64,000 bases of DNA. Source: Microbacterium barkeri. Its GTDB lineage: Bacteria > Actinomycetota > Actinomycetes > Actinomycetales > Microbacteriaceae. Below, piece by piece: positions 46,949 through 55,537 of the stretch; positions within the stretch are counted from its first letter, which is position 1, and each line of letters starts with the position of its first letter. The position numbers and the translations under genes were made by a program. The notes under the pieces are model-generated. The model made no database searches and was not told where the DNA came from. It worked only from the letters and a program-made list of their open reading frames with translations. The stretch covers positions 186,001 through 250,000 of the forward strand of contig NZ_BSEJ01000001.1 in assembly GCF_027921765.1 (NCBI RefSeq), given 5' to 3'.

Positions 46949-46967
46949 TACATACGCCACGTACGTA
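46949..46967. promoter_or_regulatory. TetR operator, tetR-proximal
   Basis: TACATACG-CCA-CGTACGTA: 7 of 8 half-site matches. It is inverted relative to the first site, so the whole 46913-46970 stretch is itself a large inverted repeat. Its end lies 11 bp before the TetR start. Confidence 0.7.
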
Positions 46968-46978
46968 AAGGAAGGGCC

Positions 46979-47554
46979 ATGCCGAGATCATCTGCCGCCG
47001 ACGCGGCCGCCACCGCCCGGCGGATCCTCGCCGTCGCGACCCGGGCCTTCGCGGCGCACGGGTTCGCCGACGCGTCCGTGGACGACATCGCCCGCTCCGC
47101 CGACGTGACCCGCGGCGCGGTCTACCACCACTTCGCCTCGAAGCGCGGGCTGTTCGACGCGGTCGCGGCGCGGCTGCAGGAGGACGTCGCGGCTACCGTC
47201 GTCGCGGCGGCCGAAGCCGCGGGGGAGGACCCCCGCGCCCAGCTCGTCGCCGGCAGCCACGCCTTCGTCGACGCGATCACCGAGGGTGAGGCTGCGCGGG
47301 TGCTCCTCGTCGAGGCGCCCGCCGCGATGGGATGGAGCCAGTGGCGCGCGCAGGACGACGCGGCGTCGGGTGTGCACCTTCTCGACGCGCTGCGTGCCTG
47401 CGGGCTGCGTGGCCAGGAGGCCGAGGCGCTGGCGCGCCAGCTCTCCGGTGCGATGAACGAGGCGGCGCTGTGGATCGTGGAGCAGGGCGGCGGCGCCGCG
47501 ATCCGACGGCAGGCCCACCTCGCACTCGAGCGCCTGCTCGCGGCCGTCGTGTGA
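46979..47554 (+). CDS. TetR-family transcriptional regulator
   Basis: 191 residues. N-terminal HTH (about 15-60): ILAVATRAFAAHGFADASVDDIARSADVTRGAVYHHFASKRGLFDAV, followed by an alpha-helical ligand domain. ATG 46979 has AAGGAAGGG just before it; an in-frame ATG at 46904 would run through the operators and is rejected. It probably represses itself and the divergent VOC gene through the two palindromes between them. Confidence 0.92.
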   Translation: MPRSSAADAAATARRILAVATRAFAAHGFADASVDDIARSADVTRGAVYHHFASKRGLFDAVAARLQEDVAATVVAAAEAAGEDPRAQLVAGSHAFVDAITEGEAARVLLVEAPAAMGWSQWRAQDDAASGVHLLDALRACGLRGQEAEALARQLSGAMNEAALWIVEQGGGAAIRRQAHLALERLLAAVV

Positions 47555-47557
47555 GGC

Positions 47558-48025
47558 TCAGTCGTCGTCGGCGAACACGAGCTCGAAGCGCTCGCACAGC
47601 ACCGGCATGTCGGGCGAGAAGGGGCGGCCGCTCTCTCCGTGCTCGGACCAGAATCTCTCGTGGATCGCGCGCCATGCGGCGAGGGTGCGGTCGCCCTCGC
47701 CTTCGGCGTGCGCGTGCTCCGCGTCCACCTCGTCGAAGGGCACGACGCGCACGCTCGTGGTCCGGATGACCGCGCGCGGTGTCCCCGAGCCGTCCAGGAT
47801 GACGCTGAGGTCGCCCGCCTGCGGCAGGCGGTCTCCGGTCGCCTCGTAGTCCCAGAGCGCAGAGGCGGTGCCCGTCTTCACGCCGGCCAGCACGAGAGCG
47901 AGCAGGCCGTCGGCATGCTCCGGCGTCGCGCCGAACGCCCAGCTCTCGGTGGGAGCAGCGGGGAGATCCGCGACCGCCCCTCTCGCCCGCTCCCAGAACT
48001 CCTCGACGGTCGGCACTGCGCTCAT
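47558..48025 (-). CDS. ASCH-domain protein
   Basis: 155 residues. The ASCH pattern is seen in WAFGATPEHADGLLALVLAGVKTGTASALWDYEA, GDLSVILDGSGTPRAVIRTTSVRVVPFDEV, and a Trp-rich WRAIHERFW stretch. ASCH domains bind RNA or hydrolyse modified nucleosides such as N4-acetylcytidine; the exact role here is unknown. It is convergent with TetR (3 bp gap) and divergent from the GNAT gene. Confidence 0.85.
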   Translation of the reverse strand: MSAVPTVEEFWERARGAVADLPAAPTESWAFGATPEHADGLLALVLAGVKTGTASALWDYEATGDRLPQAGDLSVILDGSGTPRAVIRTTSVRVVPFDEVDAEHAHAEGEGDRTLAAWRAIHERFWSEHGESGRPFSPDMPVLCERFELVFADDD

Positions 48026-48031
48026 CCTCCG

Positions 48032-48037
48032 ACCCTA
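48032..48037 (-). promoter_or_regulatory. -10 box of a leaderless ASCH transcript
   Basis: TAGGGT on the minus strand, 6 nt before ATG 48025. Confidence 0.5.
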
Positions 48038-48074
48038 TCCGCCGTCGGCGCGCTATCCTTCCGCGCCCACGCGA

Positions 48075-48080
48075 TAGCGT
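48075..48080 (+). promoter_or_regulatory. -10 box of a leaderless GNAT transcript
   Basis: TAGCGT, 7 nt before ATG 48088. Confidence 0.5.
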
Positions 48081-48087
48081 GACCGGC

Positions 48088-48564
48088 ATGGGCGAACTCG
48101 ACCTGGACATCCGTGAGATCCGCGAAGAGGACGCGGGAGAGGTGATGACCCTGCAGCGCGCGGCATTCGTCTCGGAGGCGCAGATCTACGGAAGCGCGGA
48201 CATGCCGCCGCTCACCCAGACCCTCGACGAGGTGCGCTGGGAGCTGCGGGAGAATCTCGGCTGCGTCGCGCTGGACGGCGGGCGGATGGTCGGGGCGCTC
48301 CGCGCGCGGACCGACGGCGAGCTCCTGCTCATCGGACGGATCGCGATCGCGCCCGACATGCAGGGACATGGGATCGGGTCGCGGCTGCTCGACGCCGTCG
48401 AAGCCAGGGGAGCGTCCGCCGGCGCCCGTGAAGCGGAGCTCTTCACGGGCTCGCTGAGCGAGGCGAACATCCGGCTCTACGAGCGGCAGGGATACCGCGA
48501 GACGGAGCGGATCGACGAGGGCGACGGGACGGCCCAGGTCTTCCTCCGGAAGCGGCTGGGCTGA
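48088..48564 (+). CDS. GNAT-family acetyltransferase
   Basis: 158 residues. IREIREEDAGEVMTLQRAAF, then the acetyl-CoA loop IGRIAIAPDMQGHGIGSRLLDAVEARG, and a C-terminal NIRLYERQGYRETERI. The acceptor is unknown. ATG 48088 was chosen because it follows a -10 box by 7 nt; the in-frame GTG 48079 overlaps that box. Confidence 0.88.
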   Translation: MGELDLDIREIREEDAGEVMTLQRAAFVSEAQIYGSADMPPLTQTLDEVRWELRENLGCVALDGGRMVGALRARTDGELLLIGRIAIAPDMQGHGIGSRLLDAVEARGASAGAREAELFTGSLSEANIRLYERQGYRETERIDEGDGTAQVFLRKRLG

Positions 48565-48656
48565 CCGGGACGGAGGCGGGTCGCGACTCGAACGGAACTC
48601 AAGAACCCGCTGGCAAGACGCTGGATCGGTTTGTTATCTGTTCGTGATCTCTGCCT

Positions 48657-49510
<854 letters not shown>

Positions 49511-49520
49511 GGTGACCTAT

Positions 49521-49554
49521 CGGAGGCGCGCGGCCCCATGGCCGCGCGCCTCCG
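49521..49554. terminator. Bidirectional terminator after the Rpf-LysM gene
   Basis: Perfect 15-bp stem (49521-49535 with 49540-49554), loop CCAT, between the convergent Rpf-LysM and phosphotransferase genes. Confidence 0.85.
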
Positions 49555-49560
49555 GCGTGC

Positions 49561-50316
49561 TCAGACGGCGAGCGCACGCGTCCAGATGTCCACGTGCTCC
49601 TCGACGAAGGACGTCACGGTTCGCCAATGCCGGCCGTGGCCCTCGACATGCATCGTCGCCCACGGCTCGCGCCCGTCCGCGTGCGCCTCGGCGAGGAGGC
49701 GGTGCATGGCCGCGGCGCGAGCGGCCATCGCCTGGGGCAGCGCGTCGCGCAGATCGGCGTCGGCGCCGTACCCGTCGACGAAGGCGCGGAGGCAGGCGGC
49801 CGCCTCGAGCGGCGGCTGCGCGGCGTCGTTGAGCGTGAAGGCCTGAGCCGAGTACGCGAGGTCCCACAGGCGCGTGCTCGGGCCCGCGCCGTCCCAGTCG
49901 ATGAAGACCCATCGCTCGCCGATGACGAGATTCCAGGGAGCGAGGTCGTTGTGGCAGAGGAGATCCGCGTCCGCTGCCGGGATGAGCACATCCCAGTCGT
50001 GCGTGCCATCCATCGGGATGGTCGCGCTCGCGTCGTGGATCTCGCGAACCATGCGACCGACTCGAGCCAGCTCGGAGAGCGTGAGCGGATCGCTTTCGAG
50101 CGCGGTCGTGCCTCCGATGTACTCCAGGACCATCCGCCCCTGGTCGTCGCGCGGGAGCGGCCGGGGCGCGTCGACACCTTGCGCGCGGAGCGCGGAGAGG
50201 AACGTCGCGATGCGTGCGGAGTTCGGCGTCCAGGGCTTGCGCACCGTGTCTCCGACGCGGACGACGTCGCCGGTTGCGTTGCCGCCTGTGAGCGGCACCT
50301 CCGTGCACTCTGTCAT
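49561..50316 (-). CDS. APH-family small-molecule phosphotransferase
   Basis: 251 residues, kinase-like fold. The catalytic loop CHNDLAPWNLVI (about 120-131) and metal-binding FIDWDGAGPSTRLWDLA (about 138) are intact. TGGNATGDVVRVGDTVRKPW at the N-terminus holds the ATP-binding strands. The family includes aminoglycoside and macrolide kinases, choline and homoserine kinases; resistance cannot be inferred from this alone. ATG overlaps the methyltransferase stop (operon). Confidence 0.88.
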   Translation of the reverse strand: MTECTEVPLTGGNATGDVVRVGDTVRKPWTPNSARIATFLSALRAQGVDAPRPLPRDDQGRMVLEYIGGTTALESDPLTLSELARVGRMVREIHDASATIPMDGTHDWDVLIPAADADLLCHNDLAPWNLVIGERWVFIDWDGAGPSTRLWDLAYSAQAFTLNDAAQPPLEAAACLRAFVDGYGADADLRDALPQAMAARAAAMHRLLAEAHADGREPWATMHVEGHGRHWRTVTSFVEEHVDIWTRALAV

Positions 50317-51065
50317 GCGATCCCGGTGTCGTGCCGGTAGACGTACACCTCAGTGCCCTGGTGCAGGTCGAGGTCCGTTCGACCGCGCGTGTCCGGGTCG
50401 TGGTCGAGGATCTCCTCGAGGCGGGAGAGCATGTCGGCGCGCGTGTCCTCATCGGCCGCGCGTGCGGTGCTGACCGTCATCCATCTGGCGAGGTAGTCGT
50501 CACGCGTGATGCGCTCACTCCACGGGATCCAGGCGGACGTCACGGGGCGGAAACCGGAGAGGGGGGACATCGCGGGCGGGAGGGTCCGCTCGGAGATCTG
50601 GTCGGACCATCCTGGATGCAGCACTCGGGCGCAGGCGCGATCCCATGCGCACTCGGGGTCGTAGGTGTTCCACAGGAGGGCCAGCGCACCGCCTGGCCGG
50701 AGGACGCGCGCGATCTCGGCGCACGCGAGCGACTCATCGAACCAGTGGAACGCCTGTGCGACCGTCACGAGGTCCTGACTCCGATCGGGCGCGGGGATGT
50801 CCTCGGCGGTGCCGACGCGGACGTCGACAGCCGGCAGGATCATGCGCAGCTGGTCGAGCATCGGCTCCGAGGGGTCGACGGCGACGACGCGATCGGCCAG
50901 CGGGACGAGCTTGCGGGTGAGCTTTCCCGTCCCCGCGCCCAGATCGAGGACGTCGCCGAGACGCTCCGAGGCGAACACGGCGACCGCGTCGTCCGGGAAC
51001 CCGGGGCGGTAGCGCTCGTATTCGGCGCCCATGTCGAGGAAAGTGCGTGCGAGCTCCGGCTGCAT
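50313..51065 (-). CDS. Class I SAM-dependent methyltransferase
   Basis: 250 residues. Motif I VLDLGAGTGKLTRKLV (about 42-57), VAVDPSEPMLDQLR, and the AFHWFD and RVLRPGGALALLWN motifs give a Methyltransf_11-type fold. The substrate is unknown. ATG 51065 follows a -10-like TAGCAT by 7 nt and also has GAGGAG before it; an alternative ATG lies 9 bases upstream. It is translationally coupled to the phosphotransferase. Confidence 0.88.
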   Translation of the reverse strand: MQPELARTFLDMGAEYERYRPGFPDDAVAVFASERLGDVLDLGAGTGKLTRKLVPLADRVVAVDPSEPMLDQLRMILPAVDVRVGTAEDIPAPDRSQDLVTVAQAFHWFDESLACAEIARVLRPGGALALLWNTYDPECAWDRACARVLHPGWSDQISERTLPPAMSPLSGFRPVTSAWIPWSERITRDDYLARWMTVSTARAADEDTRADMLSRLEEILDHDPDTRGRTDLDLHQGTEVYVYRHDTGIA

Positions 51066-51072
51066 GCTCCTC

Positions 51073-51078
51073 ATGCTA
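51073..51078 (-). promoter_or_regulatory. -10 box for the methyltransferase
   Basis: TAGCAT on the minus strand, 7 nt before ATG 51065. Confidence 0.45.
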
Positions 51079-51112
51079 GGTGCGGATGCACGGCGCGGGG
51101 GAGTGCGCCGCA

Positions 51113-51118
51113 TAGGCT
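51113..51118 (+). promoter_or_regulatory. -10 box before the HAD leader ORF
   Basis: TAGGCT, 6 nt before GTG 51125, placing the transcription start at the leader ORF rather than at the HAD gene. Confidence 0.5.
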
Positions 51119-51124
51119 CGGGGC

Positions 51125-51184
51125 GTGGGCAACTGGCGAGACGACCGGGTGGGACGCGCGCTCGAGGGGCTGGCGCCGCGATGA
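51125..51184 (+). CDS. 19-residue leaderless ORF coupled to the HAD gene
   Basis: GTG 51125 follows the -10 box by 6 nt; the ORF MGNWRDDRVGRALEGLAPR ends at TGA 51182-51184, overlapping the HAD ATG (ATGA). The HAD gene has no Shine-Dalgarno of its own, so it probably depends on this ORF for ribosome delivery. The peptide resembles the first residues of a HIT-type hydrolase family as I remember it (WRxDRxGxAL), so it may be a gene remnant now serving as a leader. Confidence 0.45.
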   Translation: MGNWRDDRVGRALEGLAPR

Positions 51185-51846
51185 CCTTGCGCGGCGTGAT
51201 CTTCGACCTCGACGGCACGCTCCTCGACACGCGGTCGGCGCAGGACGCGGCCGCACGCGCCTGGGCGACGGAGCAGGGAGACACCGCCGCGGACGTCGCG
51301 GAGCGGTGGCACCTCATCGCCGAGCGCCATTACCGGCGGTACCAGCTGCGTGAGATCGGGTTCGAGGATCAGCGGCGCGAGCGCGTCCGGGAGTTCCTCG
51401 GGATGGAGCTGACCGATGCCGAGGCGTCCGAGCTGTTCTCGACCTACCTCGAGCGTTATGAGGCGGGCTGGCAGCGGTACGCGGACGCCCTTCCCGCTCT
51501 GCAGAGAGCGCGTGCGGCCTCACTGCGGATCGTCGTGCTGTCGAACGGCCAGGCGGCCCAGCAGATGCGGAAGCTCGAGCGGTTCGGGCTCGCCGAGGCC
51601 ATCGATGCGGCCGTGTTCAGCAGCGAGCTTCCGGCCGGCAAGCCTGACCCGCGGGCGTTCCATGCGGCGCTCGCGGCGATCGACGTCGACGCTCGTGACG
51701 CGTGGATGGTGGGGGACAACTGGGACGCCGACGTCTGCGGGGCACGAGGTGCGGGTGTGTTCCCGGTGTACCTCGATCGTGAGAACTCGCGGCCGACGAC
51801 CGAGTGCCGGAGGGTGACGAGTCTCGCCGAGCTCGAGTTCTCCTGA
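51181..51846 (+). CDS. HAD-family hydrolase
   Basis: 221 residues. Motif I DLDGTLLDT (about 9-17), motif II VLSNG (about 121), motif III Lys in PAGKPDPRAFHAAL (about 152), and motif IV GDNWDADVCGARGAG (about 178). The cap domain lies between motifs I and II. A phosphoglycolate-phosphatase-like subgroup, substrate unknown. The start overlaps the leader ORF stop. Confidence 0.9.
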   Translation: MTLRGVIFDLDGTLLDTRSAQDAAARAWATEQGDTAADVAERWHLIAERHYRRYQLREIGFEDQRRERVREFLGMELTDAEASELFSTYLERYEAGWQRYADALPALQRARAASLRIVVLSNGQAAQQMRKLERFGLAEAIDAAVFSSELPAGKPDPRAFHAALAAIDVDARDAWMVGDNWDADVCGARGAGVFPVYLDRENSRPTTECRRVTSLAELEFS

Positions 51847-51886
51847 GGAATGAGGAAGCGCCGGGCACGGTGCATGTGCCCATTGC

Positions 51887-51892
51887 TACGCT
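51887..51892 (+). promoter_or_regulatory. -10 box of a leaderless PLDc_N transcript
   Basis: TACGCT, 7 nt before GTG 51900. Confidence 0.5.
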
Positions 51893-51899
51893 CGGCCAG

Positions 51900-52133
51900 G
51901 TGGATCCACAACTGAACCCGCTGATCCCGGCCTGGACCGACATCGCGTGGTCCTCATGCGTCGCGGCCGCCGTGGTTCTGGCCATCCTCGCACTGGTGTC
52001 GATCGCGCGGATGCGGCGACGAGCCCCTGGCTACGGGGATCTCCTGTGGGGTGCGCTCGTCGTCATCGTGCCTGTGTTCGGAGCCATCGCGTGGTTCGTC
52101 GTGGGACGACGACGGCACATGCTTCAGCGCTGA
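51900..52133 (+). CDS. Small PLDc_N-type membrane protein
   Basis: 77 residues, two hydrophobic helices (about 15-36 and 48-67) with a basic loop RMRRRAPGYG between them and a basic C-terminus. This is the pattern of the free-standing phospholipase D N-terminal (PLDc_N) domain, including WGALVVIVPVFGAIAWFVVG. The function is unknown. GTG 51900 was chosen over the longer frame because of the -10 box 7 nt upstream. Confidence 0.8.
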   Translation: MDPQLNPLIPAWTDIAWSSCVAAAVVLAILALVSIARMRRRAPGYGDLLWGALVVIVPVFGAIAWFVVGRRRHMLQR

Positions 52134-52149
52134 CTGCCACGATGACGCC

Positions 52150-52659
52150 ATGGAGATGCTGATCCGGCGTCCGCTGCCTGCCGACGCTCCCGAGCTCGCG
52201 CAACTGCATGTGCTCACGTGGCGCGAGACGTACGGGCATCTGCTTCCAAGCGACTTCTCCGGTGACGCGCACCTGGAGATGCGTCAGACGATGTGGGAGC
52301 GCATCCTCGCGAACCCGCGACCCGAATGGACGGTGCTCACCGCCGCGTTCGGGGATGAGCTCGTCGGCTTCGTCTCCGCCGGACCGGGCAGCGAGAGCGG
52401 GACCGACTCCTCTTCACGCCAGCTGTACACGCTCTACGTGCGCTCTCGATGGCACGGAGCAGGGATCGGGCAGGCGCTCTTCGACGCCGCGGTCGGCCAC
52501 GATGCGTGTGTTCTGTGGGTGGCGAAGGAGAACCCGCGAGCCATCGCGTTCTACCGCAAGAACGGGTTCGAGTTCGATGGCCAGGAACAGGCCGATGATG
52601 CCGTTCCTGGGATCGTCGAGGCGCGGATGCGCCGCGCGTCGCGGGACGCAACGGGGTGA
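52150..52659 (+). CDS. GNAT-family acetyltransferase
   Basis: 169 residues. IRRPLPADAPELAQLHVLTWRETYG at the N-terminus, then the acetyl-CoA loop RSRWHGAGIGQALFDAAV (about 108-125) and a C-terminal NPRAIAFYRKNGFEFDG. Not closely similar to the GNAT at 48088. Acceptor unknown. It begins 16 bp after the PLDc_N gene. Confidence 0.87.
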   Translation: MEMLIRRPLPADAPELAQLHVLTWRETYGHLLPSDFSGDAHLEMRQTMWERILANPRPEWTVLTAAFGDELVGFVSAGPGSESGTDSSSRQLYTLYVRSRWHGAGIGQALFDAAVGHDACVLWVAKENPRAIAFYRKNGFEFDGQEQADDAVPGIVEARMRRASRDATG

Positions 52660-52690
52660 CATCCTCGTCGCGGCGCGACACACTCGTTCC

Positions 52691-53773
52691 ATGACTCCGG
52701 TTCCCTGGGTGCTGCACGTCGACATGGACCAGTTCATCGCCGCGGTCGAGGTGCTGCGACGTCCGGAGCTCGCCGGAAAGCCGGTCATCGTCGGCGGGCG
52801 GGGCGACCGGACTGAGCGGGCCGTCGTCTCGACGGCCTCGTACGAGGCACGGAAATTCGGGATTGGGTCGGGAATGCCGCTCAAGATCGCGGCGCGAAAG
52901 GCGCCCGAGGACGCCGTCTTCCTCCCCGTCGACCACGCTGCCTATGAAGCGGCGTCGGAGGAGGTGATGAGCACCCTTCGCGGCCTTCCGGGTGTGGTGC
53001 TCGAGGTGATCGGATGGGACGAGTGCTTCCTCGGGGTCACGAGCGATGACCCCGAGAGGGTCGCTCGAGAGGCACAGGCTGCGGTGCTCGAGGCGACATC
53101 GCTGCACTGCTCGGTAGGTATCGGCGACAACAAGGTGCGCGCGAAGATCGCAACGGAGTTCGGGAAACCGCGCGGGATGTTCCGGCTCACGGCCGAGAAC
53201 TGGTTCGAGGTGATGGGGGAGAAGCCCACCCGGGACCTCTGGGGCGTCGGACCGAAGGTGCAGAAGCGCCTCGCCGATCACGGCATCGAGACGGTGCGTC
53301 AGCTCGCCGATGCGGATCGTCAGGAGCTCGTGACGGAGTTCGGCCCGAAGATGGGCGTCTGGTATCACGAGCTCGGGTCGGGGCTCGGTCCAGCGGTGGT
53401 CGATGACACGCCCTGGATCGCGCGCAGCCACAGCCGGGAGACGACATATCAGCACAACCTGACCACGCCGGACGAGGTGGAGTCGGCGTTGCGCGAGCTC
53501 GCGGCCGAGGCGTTCGCCGACTGCGAGGCCGAAGGGCGCGCCGTGACCCGCGTGAACCTGAAGGTGCGCTACGCGCCATTCATCACGAAGACGTTCGGCC
53601 GGAAGCTGGCAGAGCCGACGCTGGATCGCGACGTCGTCGTCGCCGCGGCGGTTGCGCTCGGTGAGACGCTCGACCACGAGCGCGAGGTGCGCCTTCTCGG
53701 CGTGCGCGCTGAGATGGTCATGCCCGAGGGAGGCGACCCCGTCGAGCGGACTCCCGTCCGCGGTCGCATCTGA
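52691..53773 (+). CDS. dinB: DNA polymerase IV-like (Y-family), divergent
   Basis: 360 residues. The first catalytic acid is in VDMDQFIAAVEVLRRPELAGKPVIVGG (about 9-35). The second acidic pair is in WDECFLGVT (about 107) where DinB normally reads SxDEAxLD. SVGIGDNKVRAKIATEFGKPRG follows, then the helix-hairpin-helix LWGVGPKVQKRLADHGI and a little-finger domain. The acids are kept, so it should be an active lesion-bypass polymerase; the unusual palm loop suggests a distinct subgroup. No beta-clamp motif is obvious at the C-terminus. Confidence 0.88.
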   Translation: MTPVPWVLHVDMDQFIAAVEVLRRPELAGKPVIVGGRGDRTERAVVSTASYEARKFGIGSGMPLKIAARKAPEDAVFLPVDHAAYEAASEEVMSTLRGLPGVVLEVIGWDECFLGVTSDDPERVAREAQAAVLEATSLHCSVGIGDNKVRAKIATEFGKPRGMFRLTAENWFEVMGEKPTRDLWGVGPKVQKRLADHGIETVRQLADADRQELVTEFGPKMGVWYHELGSGLGPAVVDDTPWIARSHSRETTYQHNLTTPDEVESALRELAAEAFADCEAEGRAVTRVNLKVRYAPFITKTFGRKLAEPTLDRDVVVAAAVALGETLDHEREVRLLGVRAEMVMPEGGDPVERTPVRGRI

Positions 53774-53825
53774 CCCGTCCCGGCACACACGAACCTGCCC
53801 CTGAGATCAGCCTCTCGGCCCGCGG

Positions 53826-55409
53826 TCAAAAGGGTGGGGGTTCGTCGTCGGGTGGGGTGAAGCGGGCGACGGGTGGTGGGGTGTCGGTGTAGACGCGCCC
53901 GTTCGGGGACGTCCATTCGAGCACGCCGCCTTCTCCTTGGGTGACGGTCCATTCGGTCATCTGCTCGAGCATGTGATGCGTTTCACACAAATACTCGAGA
54001 TTCGCCACGTTCGTGGGCCCGCCCCGGGAGTGGGGATGGGTGTGGTCGACGTCGACGTAGTGCTTCCGGATGGCCTGCCGGCATCCCGGGAACCGGCACC
54101 GCTCGTCCCGCGCCTTCAGGAACCGCCGCTGCGCGGTGGTGGGGAATCTCTGATCCACGGTGAGGAGGACGCCGGTGTTCGCGTCGGTGAACGCCCGGTT
54201 CCAGATCGTCGCGTCCGCGGCGATCTGCTTGGCGTCGATGATCGGGATGGGGCCTGCTCCGGCGAGCGTGGCGCCTTCGGTGCGGTGGGTGGGGTCGGCG
54301 AGCGCCGTGGCGGGGATGGTGATGTGCACGCTCCCGCGGATCGCGCCGAGCCCGACGGGCCTCCGGGCCGGCGGTGCGGCGGGCCTCGCGGCCGGGCCGA
54401 ACGCCGACCCCGCACCGTCCATGGCGCCCGCGCCAGATGCTGAGCCCGTGACGTCCGTTGGGCTCGCTCCGAGGCCGACATCGCCTGCCTTCGGGTCGGC
54501 CGCGCCGCCCGTGCCGTCCGTGGTGGCGCCGAGTCCGACGTCGCCGGTCTTCGCGTCCGCCCCGCCCGCACGGTCGCCCTCGGGCGTCTGGGGGAAGGTG
54601 GCGCCGTAGAGGTGGTCGTGGCCGGTGGGGGTGCCGGTGAGGGTGAGGTCGGTGAAGATGTCCGCCCGGATCTCACCCAAGGTGCGGTCATCCGCGAGGG
54701 CTATGGGGTCGCCGGCGCGGCGGGCCGCGGCGCGGGCGGCGAGGACGGTCTTCGCCATCTGGTCGATGCGGTCCATCATCCCCACCCCGAGCACGTTCGC
54801 GACCTCCGCGTCGAACGCGCCCATCGCGTCCTCCCCGGGACGGAACCCCACCCGCCGCCTCCGCCTGGCCGCCTTGTGGCGGTCGCTGATCGACACCGGG
54901 TCCAGCTCCTGCGCGACCTTCCGCGCCACCTCCGCCAACGCCGCCGCGGTCATCGGCACCCGGTCCAGCCGCTCCAGCACCCGCACCTCATACGTCGCCC
55001 GCACGGCAGGGGCATCGAGCCGGTCCCCGCACAGCACGATCGTGCGCGCGTGCGGGAGCGACACCGTCCCTTCCGCGAGCCGGTCCCGCACGACCGGGAA
55101 CCGGGAGACGAGGACCGTCGCGTCGTTCATCTGCCGCTCCACCGACCGGCCCGGGGTGTGCGTGGCCGCGGCGATCTCCTCCGCGACCGCCCGATGCGCC
55201 CACGCCCGCGACGAACCCCCGGCCGCGACCTGCCGCTCATGCTGCGCCCACGCCACCTGCGACGCCGACGCCATCTGACGCGCCGCCTGCGCATGCGCGA
55301 TCACCCTGTCCGCCGCCCGGATCGCCTCGATCGCCGACTCCACCGCCGCACGCTCCCCAGGCGTCGGGGACGGACCATCCCCTTCACCCCACACAGCCCC
55401 ATCGCTCAT
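53826..55409 (-). CDS. DUF222 and HNH endonuclease-domain protein
   Basis: 527 residues. The N-terminal DUF222 helical region (about 1-260) is followed by a low-complexity Ala/Gly insert (about 270-345) with two near repeats of AxxGDVGLGA. The C-terminal HNH domain (about 455-510) has CRFPGC, the metal-site VDVDHTHPHSRGG and YLCETHH. These proteins are multicopy in actinobacteria and are often linked to mobile or repetitive DNA, but no transposase or integrase is next to it. Role unknown; probably a DNA nuclease. Confidence 0.88.
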   Translation of the reverse strand: MSDGAVWGEGDGPSPTPGERAAVESAIEAIRAADRVIAHAQAARQMASASQVAWAQHERQVAAGGSSRAWAHRAVAEEIAAATHTPGRSVERQMNDATVLVSRFPVVRDRLAEGTVSLPHARTIVLCGDRLDAPAVRATYEVRVLERLDRVPMTAAALAEVARKVAQELDPVSISDRHKAARRRRRVGFRPGEDAMGAFDAEVANVLGVGMMDRIDQMAKTVLAARAAARRAGDPIALADDRTLGEIRADIFTDLTLTGTPTGHDHLYGATFPQTPEGDRAGGADAKTGDVGLGATTDGTGGAADPKAGDVGLGASPTDVTGSASGAGAMDGAGSAFGPAARPAAPPARRPVGLGAIRGSVHITIPATALADPTHRTEGATLAGAGPIPIIDAKQIAADATIWNRAFTDANTGVLLTVDQRFPTTAQRRFLKARDERCRFPGCRQAIRKHYVDVDHTHPHSRGGPTNVANLEYLCETHHMLEQMTEWTVTQGEGGVLEWTSPNGRVYTDTPPPVARFTPPDDEPPPF

Positions 55410-55537
55410 GACACCAGTGTCCCGCCCACCACCGACATTCGAAGGCCCATACGACCCCGACAGCCACAGAAAAGGTCACAGAACGATAACGACTCTGCCT
55501 TGGTGTGACCGAGCGCAAGCGCTGGGGGAGGGGAGTG

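Noticed and set aside
46904-46978. Upstream ATG start for the TetR gene
   Set aside because: It would translate both operator palindromes and lacks a ribosome site; ATG 46979 has AAGGAAGGG.
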